The notes: generated by a model not told the origin, from the letters alone. DNA of 64,000 nucleotides from Cupriavidus taiwanensis (GCF_900250075.1 NZ_LT977071.1:1094034-1158033), one strand, 5' to 3'; shown: positions 52,855-61,597, counted from the stretch's first letter. Numbers and translations: made by a program.

Positions 52855-52869
52855 AACCGACATCGCATC

Positions 52870-53751
52870 ATGACGCAAACGACGCTGACCCTGGCCGACC
52901 CGCTGCGGCCCGAATACGAGCGCGAGCCCGAGCCGTTCACCGAGGCCCCGCTGGCGCGCGCGTTGCCGTGGCACCAGCGCGCGTGGCAGCAGGACTGGCT
53001 GCGCAAGGCGCTGATCCTGCTGGCGCTGGGACTGATCTGGGAAGCCGTGGCGCGCATCCAGGACAACGACCTGCTGCTGCCCTCGTGCCTGGCCACGCTG
53101 CGCGCCTTTGGCGCGGCGGTGGCCAGCGGCGAGCTGCCGGGCAAGGCGGCGATCTCCCTTTCGGTGCTGCTGCGCGGCTATGCCGCCGGCATCGTGCTGG
53201 CGTTCGTGCTGACCTCGCTGGCGGTATCGACGCGCCTCGGGCGCGACCTGCTGGACACGCTTACCGCGATGTTCAACCCGCTGCCGGCGATTGCGCTGTT
53301 GCCGCTGGCGCTGCTGTGGTTCGGGCTTGGCACCGGCAGCCTGGTGTTCGTGCTGATCCATTCGGTGCTGTGGCCACTGGCGCTGAACATGTACGCGGGC
53401 TTTCGCGCGGTGCCGCCGACGTTGCGCATGGCGGGGCGCAACTACGGCCTGCGCGGGCTGCGCTATGTCGCGCTGGTGCTGGTGCCGGCGGCGCTGCCCG
53501 CGATCCTGTCCGGCCTGAAGATCGGCTGGGCCTTCGCCTGGCGCACGCTGATCGCCGCCGAACTGGTGTTCGGTGCGTCGTCGGGGCAGGGCGGGCTGGG
53601 CTGGTTCATCTTCCAGAACCGCAACGAGCTCTATACCGACCGCGTGTTCGCCGGGCTGGCCGCGGTGATCCTGATCGGATTGCTGGTCGAGGGGCTGGTG
53701 TTCACCACGCTGGAGCGGCTGACGGTGCGCCGCTGGGGCATGCAGCATTAG
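52870..53751 (+). CDS. ABC transporter permease, system B
   Basis: This 293-residue inner-membrane permease has about six membrane segments and an EAA loop (AGRNYGLRGLRYVALVLVPAA). Its amino end carries an acidic hydrophilic stretch before the first helix. It completes the second sulfonate-type importer. Confidence 0.92.
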   Translation: MTQTTLTLADPLRPEYEREPEPFTEAPLARALPWHQRAWQQDWLRKALILLALGLIWEAVARIQDNDLLLPSCLATLRAFGAAVASGELPGKAAISLSVLLRGYAAGIVLAFVLTSLAVSTRLGRDLLDTLTAMFNPLPAIALLPLALLWFGLGTGSLVFVLIHSVLWPLALNMYAGFRAVPPTLRMAGRNYGLRGLRYVALVLVPAALPAILSGLKIGWAFAWRTLIAAELVFGASSGQGGLGWFIFQNRNELYTDRVFAGLAAVILIGLLVEGLVFTTLERLTVRRWGMQH

Positions 53752-53784
53752 CCTTGCCCGATGCCGCGCGGGCGCGTAGGCTAC

Positions 53785-53807
53785 GGCTCCGGTAACGAAC
53801 CGGAGCC
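53785..53807 (+). promoter_or_regulatory. Hairpin covering the methyltransferase ribosome site
   Basis: A perfect 9-bp stem, GGCTCCGGT/ACCGGAGCC with a 5-base loop, ends five bases before the ATG at 53813. The right arm contains the GGAG ribosome site, so the hairpin would hide it. It also lies 33 bases past the system B permease stop and could act as its terminator. Confidence 0.55.
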
Positions 53808-53812
53808 TGCCC

Positions 53813-54583
53813 ATGACCGCCATCCACCAGGCCGCCGCCCAGGGATTCGCCAGCCAGGCCGAAACCTACGCGCGCGGCCGACCCGAATACCCCGCCGAGA
53901 CCGACGCCTGGCTGCGCGGCGCGCTTGGCTTGCATGCCGGCCGAGTCGTGCTCGACCTCGGCGCGGGCACCGGCAAGTTCACGCGCCGGCTGGTGCAGAC
54001 TGGCGCCGCGGTGATCGCGGTGGAGCCGGTGGCGCAGATGCGCGCGCAGCTGGCAGCCGCGGTGGCGCCGGTGCAAGCCCTGGAGGGCAGAGCCGAGGCG
54101 ATCCCGCTGGCAGACGCTAGCGTCGACGCCGTGGTCTGCGCGCAGGCGTTCCACTGGTTTGCCAACGCGCGCGCGCTGGCGGAGATTCGCCGCGTGCTGC
54201 GCCCCGGCGGCCGGCTCGGGCTGGTATGGAACGTCCGGGATGAAAGCGTGGACTGGGTGGCGCAGCTGACCGCCATCATGACGCCGTATGAAGGCGACGC
54301 CCCGCGCTTCCACAAGGGCGACTGGAAGCGGCTGTTTCCCGCCGAGGGCTTCGGGCCGCTGGCGCTGCAGAGCCTGCCCTACGCGCATGCGGGGCCGCCA
54401 CGGCAGGTGATCGTGGATCGCGTCATGTCGGTCAGCTTCATTGCGTCGCTGCCCGAACCGGAGCAGGCACGCGTGCGCGCGCGCCTGCACGCCCTCATCG
54501 ACCAGCATCCGGCGCTGTCGGACCGCGCCGAGATCGCCTTCCCGTACCGCACCGAGGCCTATCACTGCGAACGGCTCGCCTGA
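53813..54583 (+). CDS. Class I SAM-dependent methyltransferase
   Basis: This 256-residue enzyme has S-adenosylmethionine motif I VLDLGAGTGKFT near residue 45 and a VVCAQAFHWF post-motif typical of the Methyltransf_11/UbiE-like group. The acceptor is unknown. It follows the ABC operon by 61 bases, with a hairpin over its ribosome site, so expression may be controlled at translation. It is convergent with the LysR-like fragment. Confidence 0.85.
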   Translation: MTAIHQAAAQGFASQAETYARGRPEYPAETDAWLRGALGLHAGRVVLDLGAGTGKFTRRLVQTGAAVIAVEPVAQMRAQLAAAVAPVQALEGRAEAIPLADASVDAVVCAQAFHWFANARALAEIRRVLRPGGRLGLVWNVRDESVDWVAQLTAIMTPYEGDAPRFHKGDWKRLFPAEGFGPLALQSLPYAHAGPPRQVIVDRVMSVSFIASLPEPEQARVRARLHALIDQHPALSDRAEIAFPYRTEAYHCERLA

Positions 54584-54585
54584 GC

Positions 54586-54957
54586 CTACATGGTCGCCTG
54601 CCTTACCCAGAATGCCGCGCCGACGCGTACCGCGCAGCGCTCGCGCTGGCGCTCCGCTTCGGCACGGCGCCGCGCGCGGGTGCTGGCCTGGATCTGCTCC
54701 CAGATCTCGAGCATGGCGCAGATCTTGGGCAAGGCATTGAATCCGGCCGCGGTGGGCAGCCAGGCGGCGCCGCACGGCTGGAACAGCGGCATCCCGAGCG
54801 CGGTCTCGAGCTGGCGCAGCTGGTAATGGAGCCGTTGCGACTGGATCCCGAGCGCCTGCGCGGCGCGGCCGGCGTCGCGATGCTGCATCAGCGCGACAAA
54901 GACACGCAGGGAGAGGAACGAGACGCGCCGGTTGATGAGTCGGTAAGCCATGCCCAT
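54586..54957 (-). CDS. LysR-type helix-turn-helix protein, effector domain missing
   Basis: This 123-residue protein has a recognisable LysR helix-turn-helix (RVFVALMQHRDAGRAAQALG and QSQRLHYQLRQLETALGMPLF) plus linker, but no effector-binding domain. It ends in an Arg-rich tail. It could be a truncated remnant or a small stand-alone regulator. Its stop is two bases from the end of the methyltransferase gene. The start may be six bases further in. Confidence 0.65.
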   Translation of the reverse strand: MGMAYRLINRRVSFLSLRVFVALMQHRDAGRAAQALGIQSQRLHYQLRQLETALGMPLFQPCGAAWLPTAAGFNALPKICAMLEIWEQIQASTRARRRAEAERQRERCAVRVGAAFWVRQATM

Positions 54958-55113
54958 GTCATGGCCGGGGGGCGGTTTCGCGCTCGCGCGCTGCTACGGG
55001 TCCCCGGCGGATCGAAGTGGATCGATCGTAGCGGGGCGGCGCGGGGCAGGTGGGCAGCCGGATTCAGAAATGCAGTGCGGAATCTTCCGGCGAGGCGTGC
55101 GGCAGCGACGCAG

Positions 55114-55380
55114 TCAGTGCATCGGCAGCTGGCCGATCGCGGTCAGTGCCAGCACCACATCGGGCGACAGGCGGCGTTCGCTGCACGGCACGCCGGCGGT
55201 TTCGAGCGTGGTCCACAGGTCGGCGTCGCCGGTGACGATGCGTAGCCGCAGCTGGGCCAGGTATGCATATTCCGCGGGGGTCAGCGGCCGCGGGGCGCTG
55301 CGCAGGTCGTCCAGGATGGCACCAAGCGAGAGTGCGGGAACGGTCATACCAAGGTCGGGAATAGCACGGCGATGAGACAT
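55114..55380 (-). CDS. Hypothetical protein
   Basis: I do not recognise this product of about 88 residues (start uncertain: 55434, 55380 or 55347 all possible, none with a clear ribosome site). The sequence contains ALSLGAILDDLRSAPRPLT and RLSPDVVLALTAIGQLP, amphipathic without signal or membrane segment. It could be a small regulator or unrelated. Confidence 0.4.
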   Translation of the reverse strand: MSHRRAIPDLGMTVPALSLGAILDDLRSAPRPLTPAEYAYLAQLRLRIVTGDADLWTTLETAGVPCSERRLSPDVVLALTAIGQLPMH

Positions 55381-55766
55381 TGCGGCGGAAACAGCAGGAT
55401 GGTGCGGAGTTGAGCAACGCATGATTCTATCCATCCGCTGTAGCGGCCGCTAAAGCAAAAGCCGGGGCAATTTACCCCGCTGATTTCGCTTGCAAAGCCA
55501 GGAGTGGCGAATAGGCTAAGCGCGGGGCGCGCGATGTGGCGCATGCGGTGTCAAAGGGGCGCAGAACGCGCTTGCGCAACCGCGCAATCGGGCCAGGCAA
55601 CCGCGTATGGGTGTTGCAGAAAAACGCCACCATGCTGGCGTGCATGCGTTGACTTCACCGCACACGGCCCCGCCCGGCAGCGCGGATTGACAACCCCCCG
55701 ACCGTTCTATACGGTGGCGCATCGTTCCGACCCAACGCCTTCGCCGTTCATCACCCGCCGCCCGCC
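55381..55766. other. Gap upstream of the IclR gene
   Basis: This stretch holds a TAGCGGCCGCTA palindrome at 55441-55452, the presumed start region of the leftward small gene and the IclR promoter at 55687-55715. No other gene is seen. Confidence 0.55.
55687..55715 (+). promoter_or_regulatory. IclR gene promoter with inverted repeat
   Basis: A consensus -35 TTGACA (55687-55692) is followed by TATACG (15-base spacer) or TACGGT (17-base). The -10 region is the inverted repeat ACCGT-N5-ACGGT (55701-55715), suggesting autorepression. The ATG of the IclR gene follows at 55767. Confidence 0.55.
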
Positions 55767-56516
55767 ATGCCGCGCAAAGCCGCTCAGGTTTCCGAAGCCG
55801 ACAAGCACGCCGCCGCCGGCGGCGCCATCGCCGTGGACCGGGCGCTGTTCGTGCTGTCGGTGTTCCGGCAGGGCGATGGCGCGCTGGCGCTGGCCGAACT
55901 GGCGCAGCGCAGCGGCCTCTACAAAAGCACGCTGCTGCGCCTGCTGGCATCGCTGGAACACGCCGGGCTGGTGCTGCGCCACGCCGATGGCCGCTACGGC
56001 CTGGGTCCGGAGGTGGCGCGGCTGCACGCGGTCTACGCGGCATCGTTCTCGCTCGAGGCGGTGGTGATGCCGGCGCTGCGCGAACTGGTCAACGTCACGC
56101 GCGAGAGCGCGGCCTTTCATGTCGAGCAGGGCGGGCACCGGCTGTGCCTGTACCGCGTCGATTCGCCACAACCGGTGCGCGACCACGTGCGCGCGGGCGA
56201 GCTGCTGCCGCGCGACCGCGGCGCCGGCGCGCGCGTGCTGCGTGCCTTCGCCGGCGAGCCCGGCGAGCTCTATGACCGGATCCGGCAAGACGGCGTGGCG
56301 GCGCTGGTCGGCGACCGCAGCCCCGATCTGGCCGGCGTGTCCGCGCCGGTGTTCGGCCCGGGCGGTGTGCTGGCCGGGGCGCTGACGCTGACCTGTCCGG
56401 CGGCGCGCTACCGCGAGGCTTTCCGCGACGATGTGCTGCAGGCAGCGCGTTCGCTGACGCGCGCGCTCGGCGGCACGGCGCCGCAGGCTACCCCGGCATC
56501 GGTCGTCCCGGACTGA
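55767..56516 (+). CDS. IclR family transcriptional regulator
   Basis: This 249-residue regulator has an N-terminal winged helix-turn-helix (LAELAQRSGLYKSTLLRLLASLEHAG, seen as alternating conserved stretches at residues 40-65) and a C-terminal effector domain (about 85-240). Such proteins often control aromatic, acyl-CoA or C4 metabolism. The divergent or nearby citryl-CoA lyase/CoA-transferase operon is a possible target. It has its own promoter and operator-like repeat. Confidence 0.92.
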   Translation: MPRKAAQVSEADKHAAAGGAIAVDRALFVLSVFRQGDGALALAELAQRSGLYKSTLLRLLASLEHAGLVLRHADGRYGLGPEVARLHAVYAASFSLEAVVMPALRELVNVTRESAAFHVEQGGHRLCLYRVDSPQPVRDHVRAGELLPRDRGAGARVLRAFAGEPGELYDRIRQDGVAALVGDRSPDLAGVSAPVFGPGGVLAGALTLTCPAARYREAFRDDVLQAARSLTRALGGTAPQATPASVVPD

Positions 56517-56723
56517 CCGTAAACCGCGGCGGGCAGTGCACCCGACCCGGCTTGCAGGGGGTGCCAAGCTGGCGCCGGCACGGGCTATCATGCGGCTGGC
56601 ATGAAAAACAGCGACGTCACATCTGGTGAAATCAGCGCCCGCATGCCTCGCGTCGCGCCCCCGTGGCCCGATGCCCGCCGATCGATGTTGACGGCAGGCG
56701 GACGGCATCCTTGAGGAAATCCC

Positions 56724-57971
56724 TTGCACCTGGACCAGCAGACCATTGCGGTGGTGATGATGGTGTTTTTCTGCGGCACGCTGATCATTGCAGCGGGGCT
56801 GGTGTTTGCGCTGCGCGCGAGCACGGCGGGGCGGCTATGGGCCTTCGGCCATGTGCTGGTGTCGGCCGCGGGCCTGGCGCTGGCGGTCAGCGCGGCCAGC
56901 GGCACCGGCCAGCTCGGCACGCTGGGCGCGTTCGCCTTCGTCGCCGGCTGGCTGCTGATCTACCGCGGCGTGCGGGTCTACTACGGCGTGCCGGCGCATC
57001 CGGGTGCGCTGGTGGGGGCGGGCGCGATCGTGCTCGGCCTGATGGTGGCCTCCAGCGGCCTGCCCGAAGGCCCGCAGCTGGTGCTGCGCATCGTCTATGG
57101 CGTGCTGGCGCTGGTGTCGCTGGCCACTTTCGCCACGCTGGCGCGCGCCGGGCGCGGGCGCCGCAGCATCGGGGCGCCGCTGGTGCTGGTGGCCAGCCTG
57201 GTGCAGCTGGCCACGCAGCTGGCGGGCTTCAGCCATGCCATGAGCCTGCCCGCGGGCGGCACGGCCGCGGCGCCGCTGACCCTGTTCTTCGCCGGCCCGG
57301 CCGATTCGGCCTGGGTGCTGGCGCCGCTGATCGCCACGCTGCTCGGGCTGTTCGGCTTTACCGTGATGGCGATGGAGCAGATCGTCGCGCACAACGAAAG
57401 CGGCGCGCGCATCGACGCCCTGACCGGCCTGCTCAACCGCGGCGCGCTGGAGATGTCGGCGCTGTCGCTGGTGGCGCGCTGGCAGCGCGATGGCCAGCCG
57501 CTGTCGTGCCTGGTGATCGATATCGACTACTTCAAGCAGGTCAACGATACCTGCGGCCACCACGCCGGCGATGCGGTGCTGCGCGAAGTGGCGCAGGCGC
57601 TGGACAACTCGCGCCGCGCCTCGGATGTGGCCGGGCGCTACGGCGGCGAAGAGTTCTGCGTGCTGTGCCCGCATACCGACGAGCAGCAGGCCTCGGCACT
57701 GGCCAACCGCGTGCTGCGCAAGGTGCATGCGATCGCCTTGCCCGCCGGGCGCGGCCATGCCAGCGTCAGCATCGGCGTGGCGCAGCTGCGCGGCGGCGCG
57801 GGCAGCCGGGAGGCGCTGTGGCGGACCCTGTTCGCCGATGCCGACCGCGCGCTCTACCACGCCAAGGCCCATGGGCGCGACCGCTATGTGCTGGCGTCGT
57901 CGATGGCGCAGCCCGCCGCCGGCGCGGCGGCTGCGCCGCTGCTGCAGCCGCAACCGGACCTGGCCGGCTGA
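56724..57971 (+). CDS. Membrane diguanylate cyclase (GGDEF)
   Basis: This 415-residue protein has about six to seven N-terminal membrane segments (residues 8-220, with a MASE-like layout) and a C-terminal GGDEF domain (about 235-400). The active site is GGEEF, and the I-site RASD lies five residues before it, so product inhibition by cyclic di-GMP is expected. The start is TTG with a GAGGA ribosome site. No EAL domain is present. Confidence 0.93.
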   Translation: MHLDQQTIAVVMMVFFCGTLIIAAGLVFALRASTAGRLWAFGHVLVSAAGLALAVSAASGTGQLGTLGAFAFVAGWLLIYRGVRVYYGVPAHPGALVGAGAIVLGLMVASSGLPEGPQLVLRIVYGVLALVSLATFATLARAGRGRRSIGAPLVLVASLVQLATQLAGFSHAMSLPAGGTAAAPLTLFFAGPADSAWVLAPLIATLLGLFGFTVMAMEQIVAHNESGARIDALTGLLNRGALEMSALSLVARWQRDGQPLSCLVIDIDYFKQVNDTCGHHAGDAVLREVAQALDNSRRASDVAGRYGGEEFCVLCPHTDEQQASALANRVLRKVHAIALPAGRGHASVSIGVAQLRGGAGSREALWRTLFADADRALYHAKAHGRDRYVLASSMAQPAAGAAAAPLLQPQPDLAG

Positions 57972-58017
57972 GCGCGCGATCCGGCCTGCCGGCGGGTGTT
58001 GCCGCTGATGCGGACTT

Positions 58018-58881
58018 TTATGTGGGCTTGTGCGGTTCCGGTACGTCGCGCGGCGGCGCGCCGTCATAGCGCCACAGGAACTGGCGCGGCATCGGGCCCT
58101 TGTTGCGCCCGCCCTCGCACTGCTGCTCCCACGCGTGCGCGAGGATGCCGACCGAGCGCGACAGGCAGAACAGCCCGCGCGCCAGCGGCGCGGCAAAGCC
58201 CAGTTCGGCGTAGATCACCGCGGTGGCGCCATCGATGTTCATCGGGATCGGCTTGCCGCGCCCGGCACCGAGCGCAGCCTCGATCGCGCGCGCGATGCCC
58301 GCGTAGCGGCCGCTCACCACGCCGTCCTGCGCCGCCCGCGCGACCAGCGCCAGCAGCCGCGGCGCGCGCGGATCGACCGGATGGAAGCGGTGGCCGAAGC
58401 CGCCGACGTACTTGCCGTGCAGGTCGCGGTAGTGCCGCAGCGCGTCTTCGACCGCCAGCGCCATCGTGCTGCCGGCGTCCAGCCGCTGCGCCACGTCGTG
58501 GTACAGCGCCACCGCCTGCTCGCCCGCGCCGCCATGCACGTCGCCCAGCACGTTGACGGCCGATGCCATGGCATTGTTCAGCCCCACGCCGCACGTTGCG
58601 GCCATGCGCGCGATGGCGATGCTGGGCGCCTGCGGGCCATGGTCGACCGCGGCCATCAGCGCCGCGTCCAGCAGTTCGCCCTGGCCCGGCCCGGGCAGCT
58701 CGCCGCGCAGCATCAGCCAGATCATCTGCGCGAACGACACCCGGCCGATCAGCTGCTCGATCGGGTAGCCACGGTAGCGGATCTCGCCCGGGCGCATGTC
58801 GATGATGCCGGTGCGCCACCAGTCCTGCGACAGTTGCTGGCCCGCATCCATGCCGTCGTCCTGTGTCTGGCTGCCGCTCAT
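58018..58881 (-). CDS. Citryl-CoA lyase / citrate synthase-like protein
   Basis: This 287-residue protein of the citrate synthase superfamily is the short citryl-CoA-lyase form. It has GVGLNNAMASAVNVLGDVHGG near residue 100, a histidine in GGFGHRFHPVDPR near 170, and AHAWEQQCEGGRNKGP near 260. It cleaves or forms a citryl-CoA-like thioester. It is coupled by ATGA to the upstream CoA transferase gene. Together they may handle a citrate analogue such as citramalate or an itaconate-derived acid; the substrate is an inference. Confidence 0.85.
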   Translation of the reverse strand: MSGSQTQDDGMDAGQQLSQDWWRTGIIDMRPGEIRYRGYPIEQLIGRVSFAQMIWLMLRGELPGPGQGELLDAALMAAVDHGPQAPSIAIARMAATCGVGLNNAMASAVNVLGDVHGGAGEQAVALYHDVAQRLDAGSTMALAVEDALRHYRDLHGKYVGGFGHRFHPVDPRAPRLLALVARAAQDGVVSGRYAGIARAIEAALGAGRGKPIPMNIDGATAVIYAELGFAAPLARGLFCLSRSVGILAHAWEQQCEGGRNKGPMPRQFLWRYDGAPPRDVPEPHKPT

Positions 58882-60077
58882 ATCGCACCCTCCCGGTTCA
58901 GTGCATCGATGTCCGCATCGCTGTAGCCCAGGCTGCCCAGCACCTGGCGCGTGTGCTGGCCCAGTTGCGGCGGCGGCGTGTCGACCGCCGGCGCTTCGCG
59001 GTTGAGCTTGAAGCCGGTGCGCACCACGCGGATGTCGCGGCCCACCCCGGGGGCGTCGGCAAAGTCGCCGATCATGCCGCGCTCGCTGACCTGCGGATGG
59101 GCCAGCGTCTGCGGCACGTCCAGCACCGGGCCAGCGGGCACGCCGGCCGCGGTCAGCAGCGGCCACCACTCGGCGGCCGGCCGGGTCGCCAGTTCGGCTT
59201 CGAGCGCCTGCGTCAGCGCGGCCCGGTTGGCCAGCCGCGCCTGCCGCTGCGCGAAGCGCGCATCGTCAGCCAGCGCCGGGCGGCCCACTACGCGGCACAG
59301 CGCTTCGAACTGTTCCTGCTTGTTGGCGGCGATATTGAGCAGGCCGTCGGCGGTCCGGAAGGTGCCGGACGGGCTCGCGGTCATGTTCTCGTTGCCCATC
59401 GGCGTGGGCGCCCGGCCCGCGATCAGGTGGTTGGATACCGCCCAGCCCATCGTGGCCAGCGTCGCCTCGAGCATCGAAACATCGATGAAATAGCCCTCGG
59501 TGCGCCCGGTATCGGCCAGCGCCGCCGACACCGCGAGCGCCGCGGTCAGCCCGCCGATGGTGTCGGACACCGGATAGCCCACCCGCAGCGGCGCGCTGAG
59601 CGCGTCGCCGGTGATCTGCATCACGCCGGCCATGCCCTGGATGATCTGGTCATAGGCCGGCAACCCCGCGAGCGGCCCGTCCTGGCCGAAGCCCGAGATC
59701 GCGCAGTAGATCAGCCGCGGGTTGTCCTGCTTCAGGGTTTCATAGCCCAGTCCCAGGCGTTCCATCACGCCCGGCCGGAAGTTCTCGACCACCACGTCGG
59801 CGCTTTGCACCAGCCTGCGGAACACGGCCTTGCCGCTGGCGTGCTTCAGGTTCAGGGTGACCGACTGCTTGCCGGGGTTCTGCGCCAGGAACGACACGCC
59901 CATCAGGCGCTGGTTCAGCTCCGGGTCGGCGCCCAGCTGGCGCGCCAGGTCGCCGCTGCCAGGGGTTTCGACCTTGATCACTTCGGCGCCGAGGTGGGCC
60001 AGCTGGTGGCAGCAGAACGGCCCGGCCAGCACATTGGTGAGGTCGAGCACGCGAACATGGCGTAATGGTTTTTGCAT
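58878..60077 (-). CDS. CaiB/BaiF family CoA transferase
   Basis: This 399-residue class III CoA transferase moves CoA between acyl-CoA and a carboxylic acid. It has an N-terminal RVLDLTNVLAGPFCCHQLA and the catalytic Asp region GQDGPLAGLPAYDQIIQGMAG near residue 150. The ATG at 60077 (MQKPLRHVR) is chosen. It heads the operon with the citryl-CoA lyase and has a consensus promoter and palindrome upstream. Confidence 0.92.
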   Translation of the reverse strand: MQKPLRHVRVLDLTNVLAGPFCCHQLAHLGAEVIKVETPGSGDLARQLGADPELNQRLMGVSFLAQNPGKQSVTLNLKHASGKAVFRRLVQSADVVVENFRPGVMERLGLGYETLKQDNPRLIYCAISGFGQDGPLAGLPAYDQIIQGMAGVMQITGDALSAPLRVGYPVSDTIGGLTAALAVSAALADTGRTEGYFIDVSMLEATLATMGWAVSNHLIAGRAPTPMGNENMTASPSGTFRTADGLLNIAANKQEQFEALCRVVGRPALADDARFAQRQARLANRAALTQALEAELATRPAAEWWPLLTAAGVPAGPVLDVPQTLAHPQVSERGMIGDFADAPGVGRDIRVVRTGFKLNREAPAVDTPPPQLGQHTRQVLGSLGYSDADIDALNREGAI

Positions 60078-60097
60078 GGCAGGGGTCCGTATCCGTA

Positions 60098-60112
60098 TTC
60101 TGTACAACAGAA
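60098..60112. promoter_or_regulatory. 15-bp palindrome in the CoA-transferase leader
   Basis: TTCTGT-ACA-ACAGAA is a perfect inverted repeat 21 bases upstream of the ATG and about 20-35 bases downstream of the predicted start. It is a likely operator for an IclR- or GntR-type repressor. Confidence 0.6.
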
Positions 60113-60139
60113 CAACGATCTCTTATAAAGAACAGACGC

Positions 60140-60169
60140 AGCATAGGAGCCGCTCCGCATCCCTGTCAA
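60140..60169 (-). promoter_or_regulatory. Promoter of the CoA-transferase operon
   Basis: Reading leftward, a consensus TTGACA (60164-60169) and TATGCT (60140-60145) are 18 bases apart, placing the start near 60133. Confidence 0.65.
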
Positions 60170-60307
60170 GGTTGCCTCGGACGCGCCGCCGGCATGGCGT
60201 TCGGAGCCGACAGGCACGCACCCGGTGACTGCCCTACAATAGCGCCCCCGCCCGCAACGGCCTTGCGCCGCGCGGGCCACTTTGCTGGCAGGAAAATGGA
60301 ATCGAAG

Positions 60308-61561
60308 ATGTCAAACGCATGCGGCCTGGATTTCGGCACGTCCAACTCGACGGTGGGCTGGAGCCGCCCGGGCAGCGCGGCCGCGCTGCTGCCGCTGGAG
60401 GATGGCAAGGCGACGCTGCCGTCGGTGATCTTCTTCCATGCCGAGGATCCGCTGGTCAGCTACGGCCGCGCCGCGCTGGGCGATTACCTGGCAGGCTACG
60501 AGGGCCGGCTGATGCGCTCGCTCAAGAGCCTGCTGGGCACCTCGATGATGGACGACAGCACCGAGGTGATGGGCCAGGCCATGCCGTTCCGCAAGCTGCT
60601 GGCGCATTTCATCGGCGAGCTCAAGTCGCGCGCCGAGCAGGCCGCCGGTACCGGGTTCTCGCGCGCGGTGCTGGGGCGTCCGGTGTTCTTTATCGACGAG
60701 GACCCGGTGGCCGACCAGCTGGCCGAAGACACCCTGGCCGGGATCGCGCGCGACGCGGGCTTCAGCGAGATTGCGTTCCAGTATGAGCCGATCGCGGCGG
60801 CCTTCGACTACGAGGCCGGCATCACGCGCGAGGAGCTGGTGCTGGTTGCCGATATCGGCGGCGGCACCTCGGACTTCTCGCTGGTGCGGCTGTCGCCCGA
60901 GCGCGCCGCGCGCAGCGACCGGCGCGACGACATCCTGGCCAACGGCGGCGTGCACATCGGCGGCACCGACTTCGACCGCGCGCTCAGCCTGGCGCGCGCG
61001 ATGCCGCTGCTGGGCCTGGGCAGCGCGCTGCGCAACGGCAAGGCGATGCCGTCGAGCCAGTATTTCGACCTGGCCAGCTGGCACACCATCAACCTGCTCT
61101 ATACGCGCAAGGCGTGGTCGCTGGTGATGGACAACTATCGCGACGCCGCGGACACGGTCAAGCTCGACCGTCTGGTGCGGCTGATCCGCGAGCGCGCCGG
61201 ACACTGGCTGGCGATCCAGGTCGAAGCCGGCAAGATCGCGCTGTCGGACACGGGCAGCACCGAGGTGGACCTGCACCGGCTGGAACCGGGCCTGTCGCTG
61301 ACCATCACGCGCGACGAGTTCGATGCGTCGATCGACAAGCTGGTGACGAAGACCGAGCAGACCGTGCACAAGCTGCTGGCCGACGCCGGCGTGCGCGGCG
61401 CCGCGGTCGACACCATCTTCTTTACCGGCGGCTCCAGCAGCGTGCCGCTGCTGCGCCAGCGGCTGGCAGCGCTGCTGCCCGAGGCGCGCTGCGTGGAAGG
61501 AGACCGCTTCGGCAGCATCGGCAGCGGGCTGGCGCTGGATGCGGCGAGGAAGTTTGGATGA
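60308..61561 (+). CDS. Hsp70-family ATPase, YegD-like
   Basis: This 417-residue Hsp70/actin-fold protein of the YegD group has the phosphate-1 motif GLDFGTSNSTVGW at the start, the phosphate-2 motif VLVADIGGGTSDFS near residue 180, and a TGGSSSVPLLRQRL adenosine motif near the C-terminus. It lacks the long peptide-binding domain of DnaK, as YegD does. The substrate is unknown. The ATG at 60308 is chosen; one at 60296 is possible. It stands alone. Confidence 0.88.
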   Translation: MSNACGLDFGTSNSTVGWSRPGSAAALLPLEDGKATLPSVIFFHAEDPLVSYGRAALGDYLAGYEGRLMRSLKSLLGTSMMDDSTEVMGQAMPFRKLLAHFIGELKSRAEQAAGTGFSRAVLGRPVFFIDEDPVADQLAEDTLAGIARDAGFSEIAFQYEPIAAAFDYEAGITREELVLVADIGGGTSDFSLVRLSPERAARSDRRDDILANGGVHIGGTDFDRALSLARAMPLLGLGSALRNGKAMPSSQYFDLASWHTINLLYTRKAWSLVMDNYRDAADTVKLDRLVRLIRERAGHWLAIQVEAGKIALSDTGSTEVDLHRLEPGLSLTITRDEFDASIDKLVTKTEQTVHKLLADAGVRGAAVDTIFFTGGSSSVPLLRQRLAALLPEARCVEGDRFGSIGSGLALDAARKFG

Positions 61562-61597
61562 GGGACGGGCGCGCGGGGGTGTAGTTCGCTGCGTGTT

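Noticed and set aside
55441..55452. TAGCGGCCGCTA palindrome as a regulatory site
   Set aside because: It is a short GC palindrome expected by chance in this composition and has no aligned promoter.
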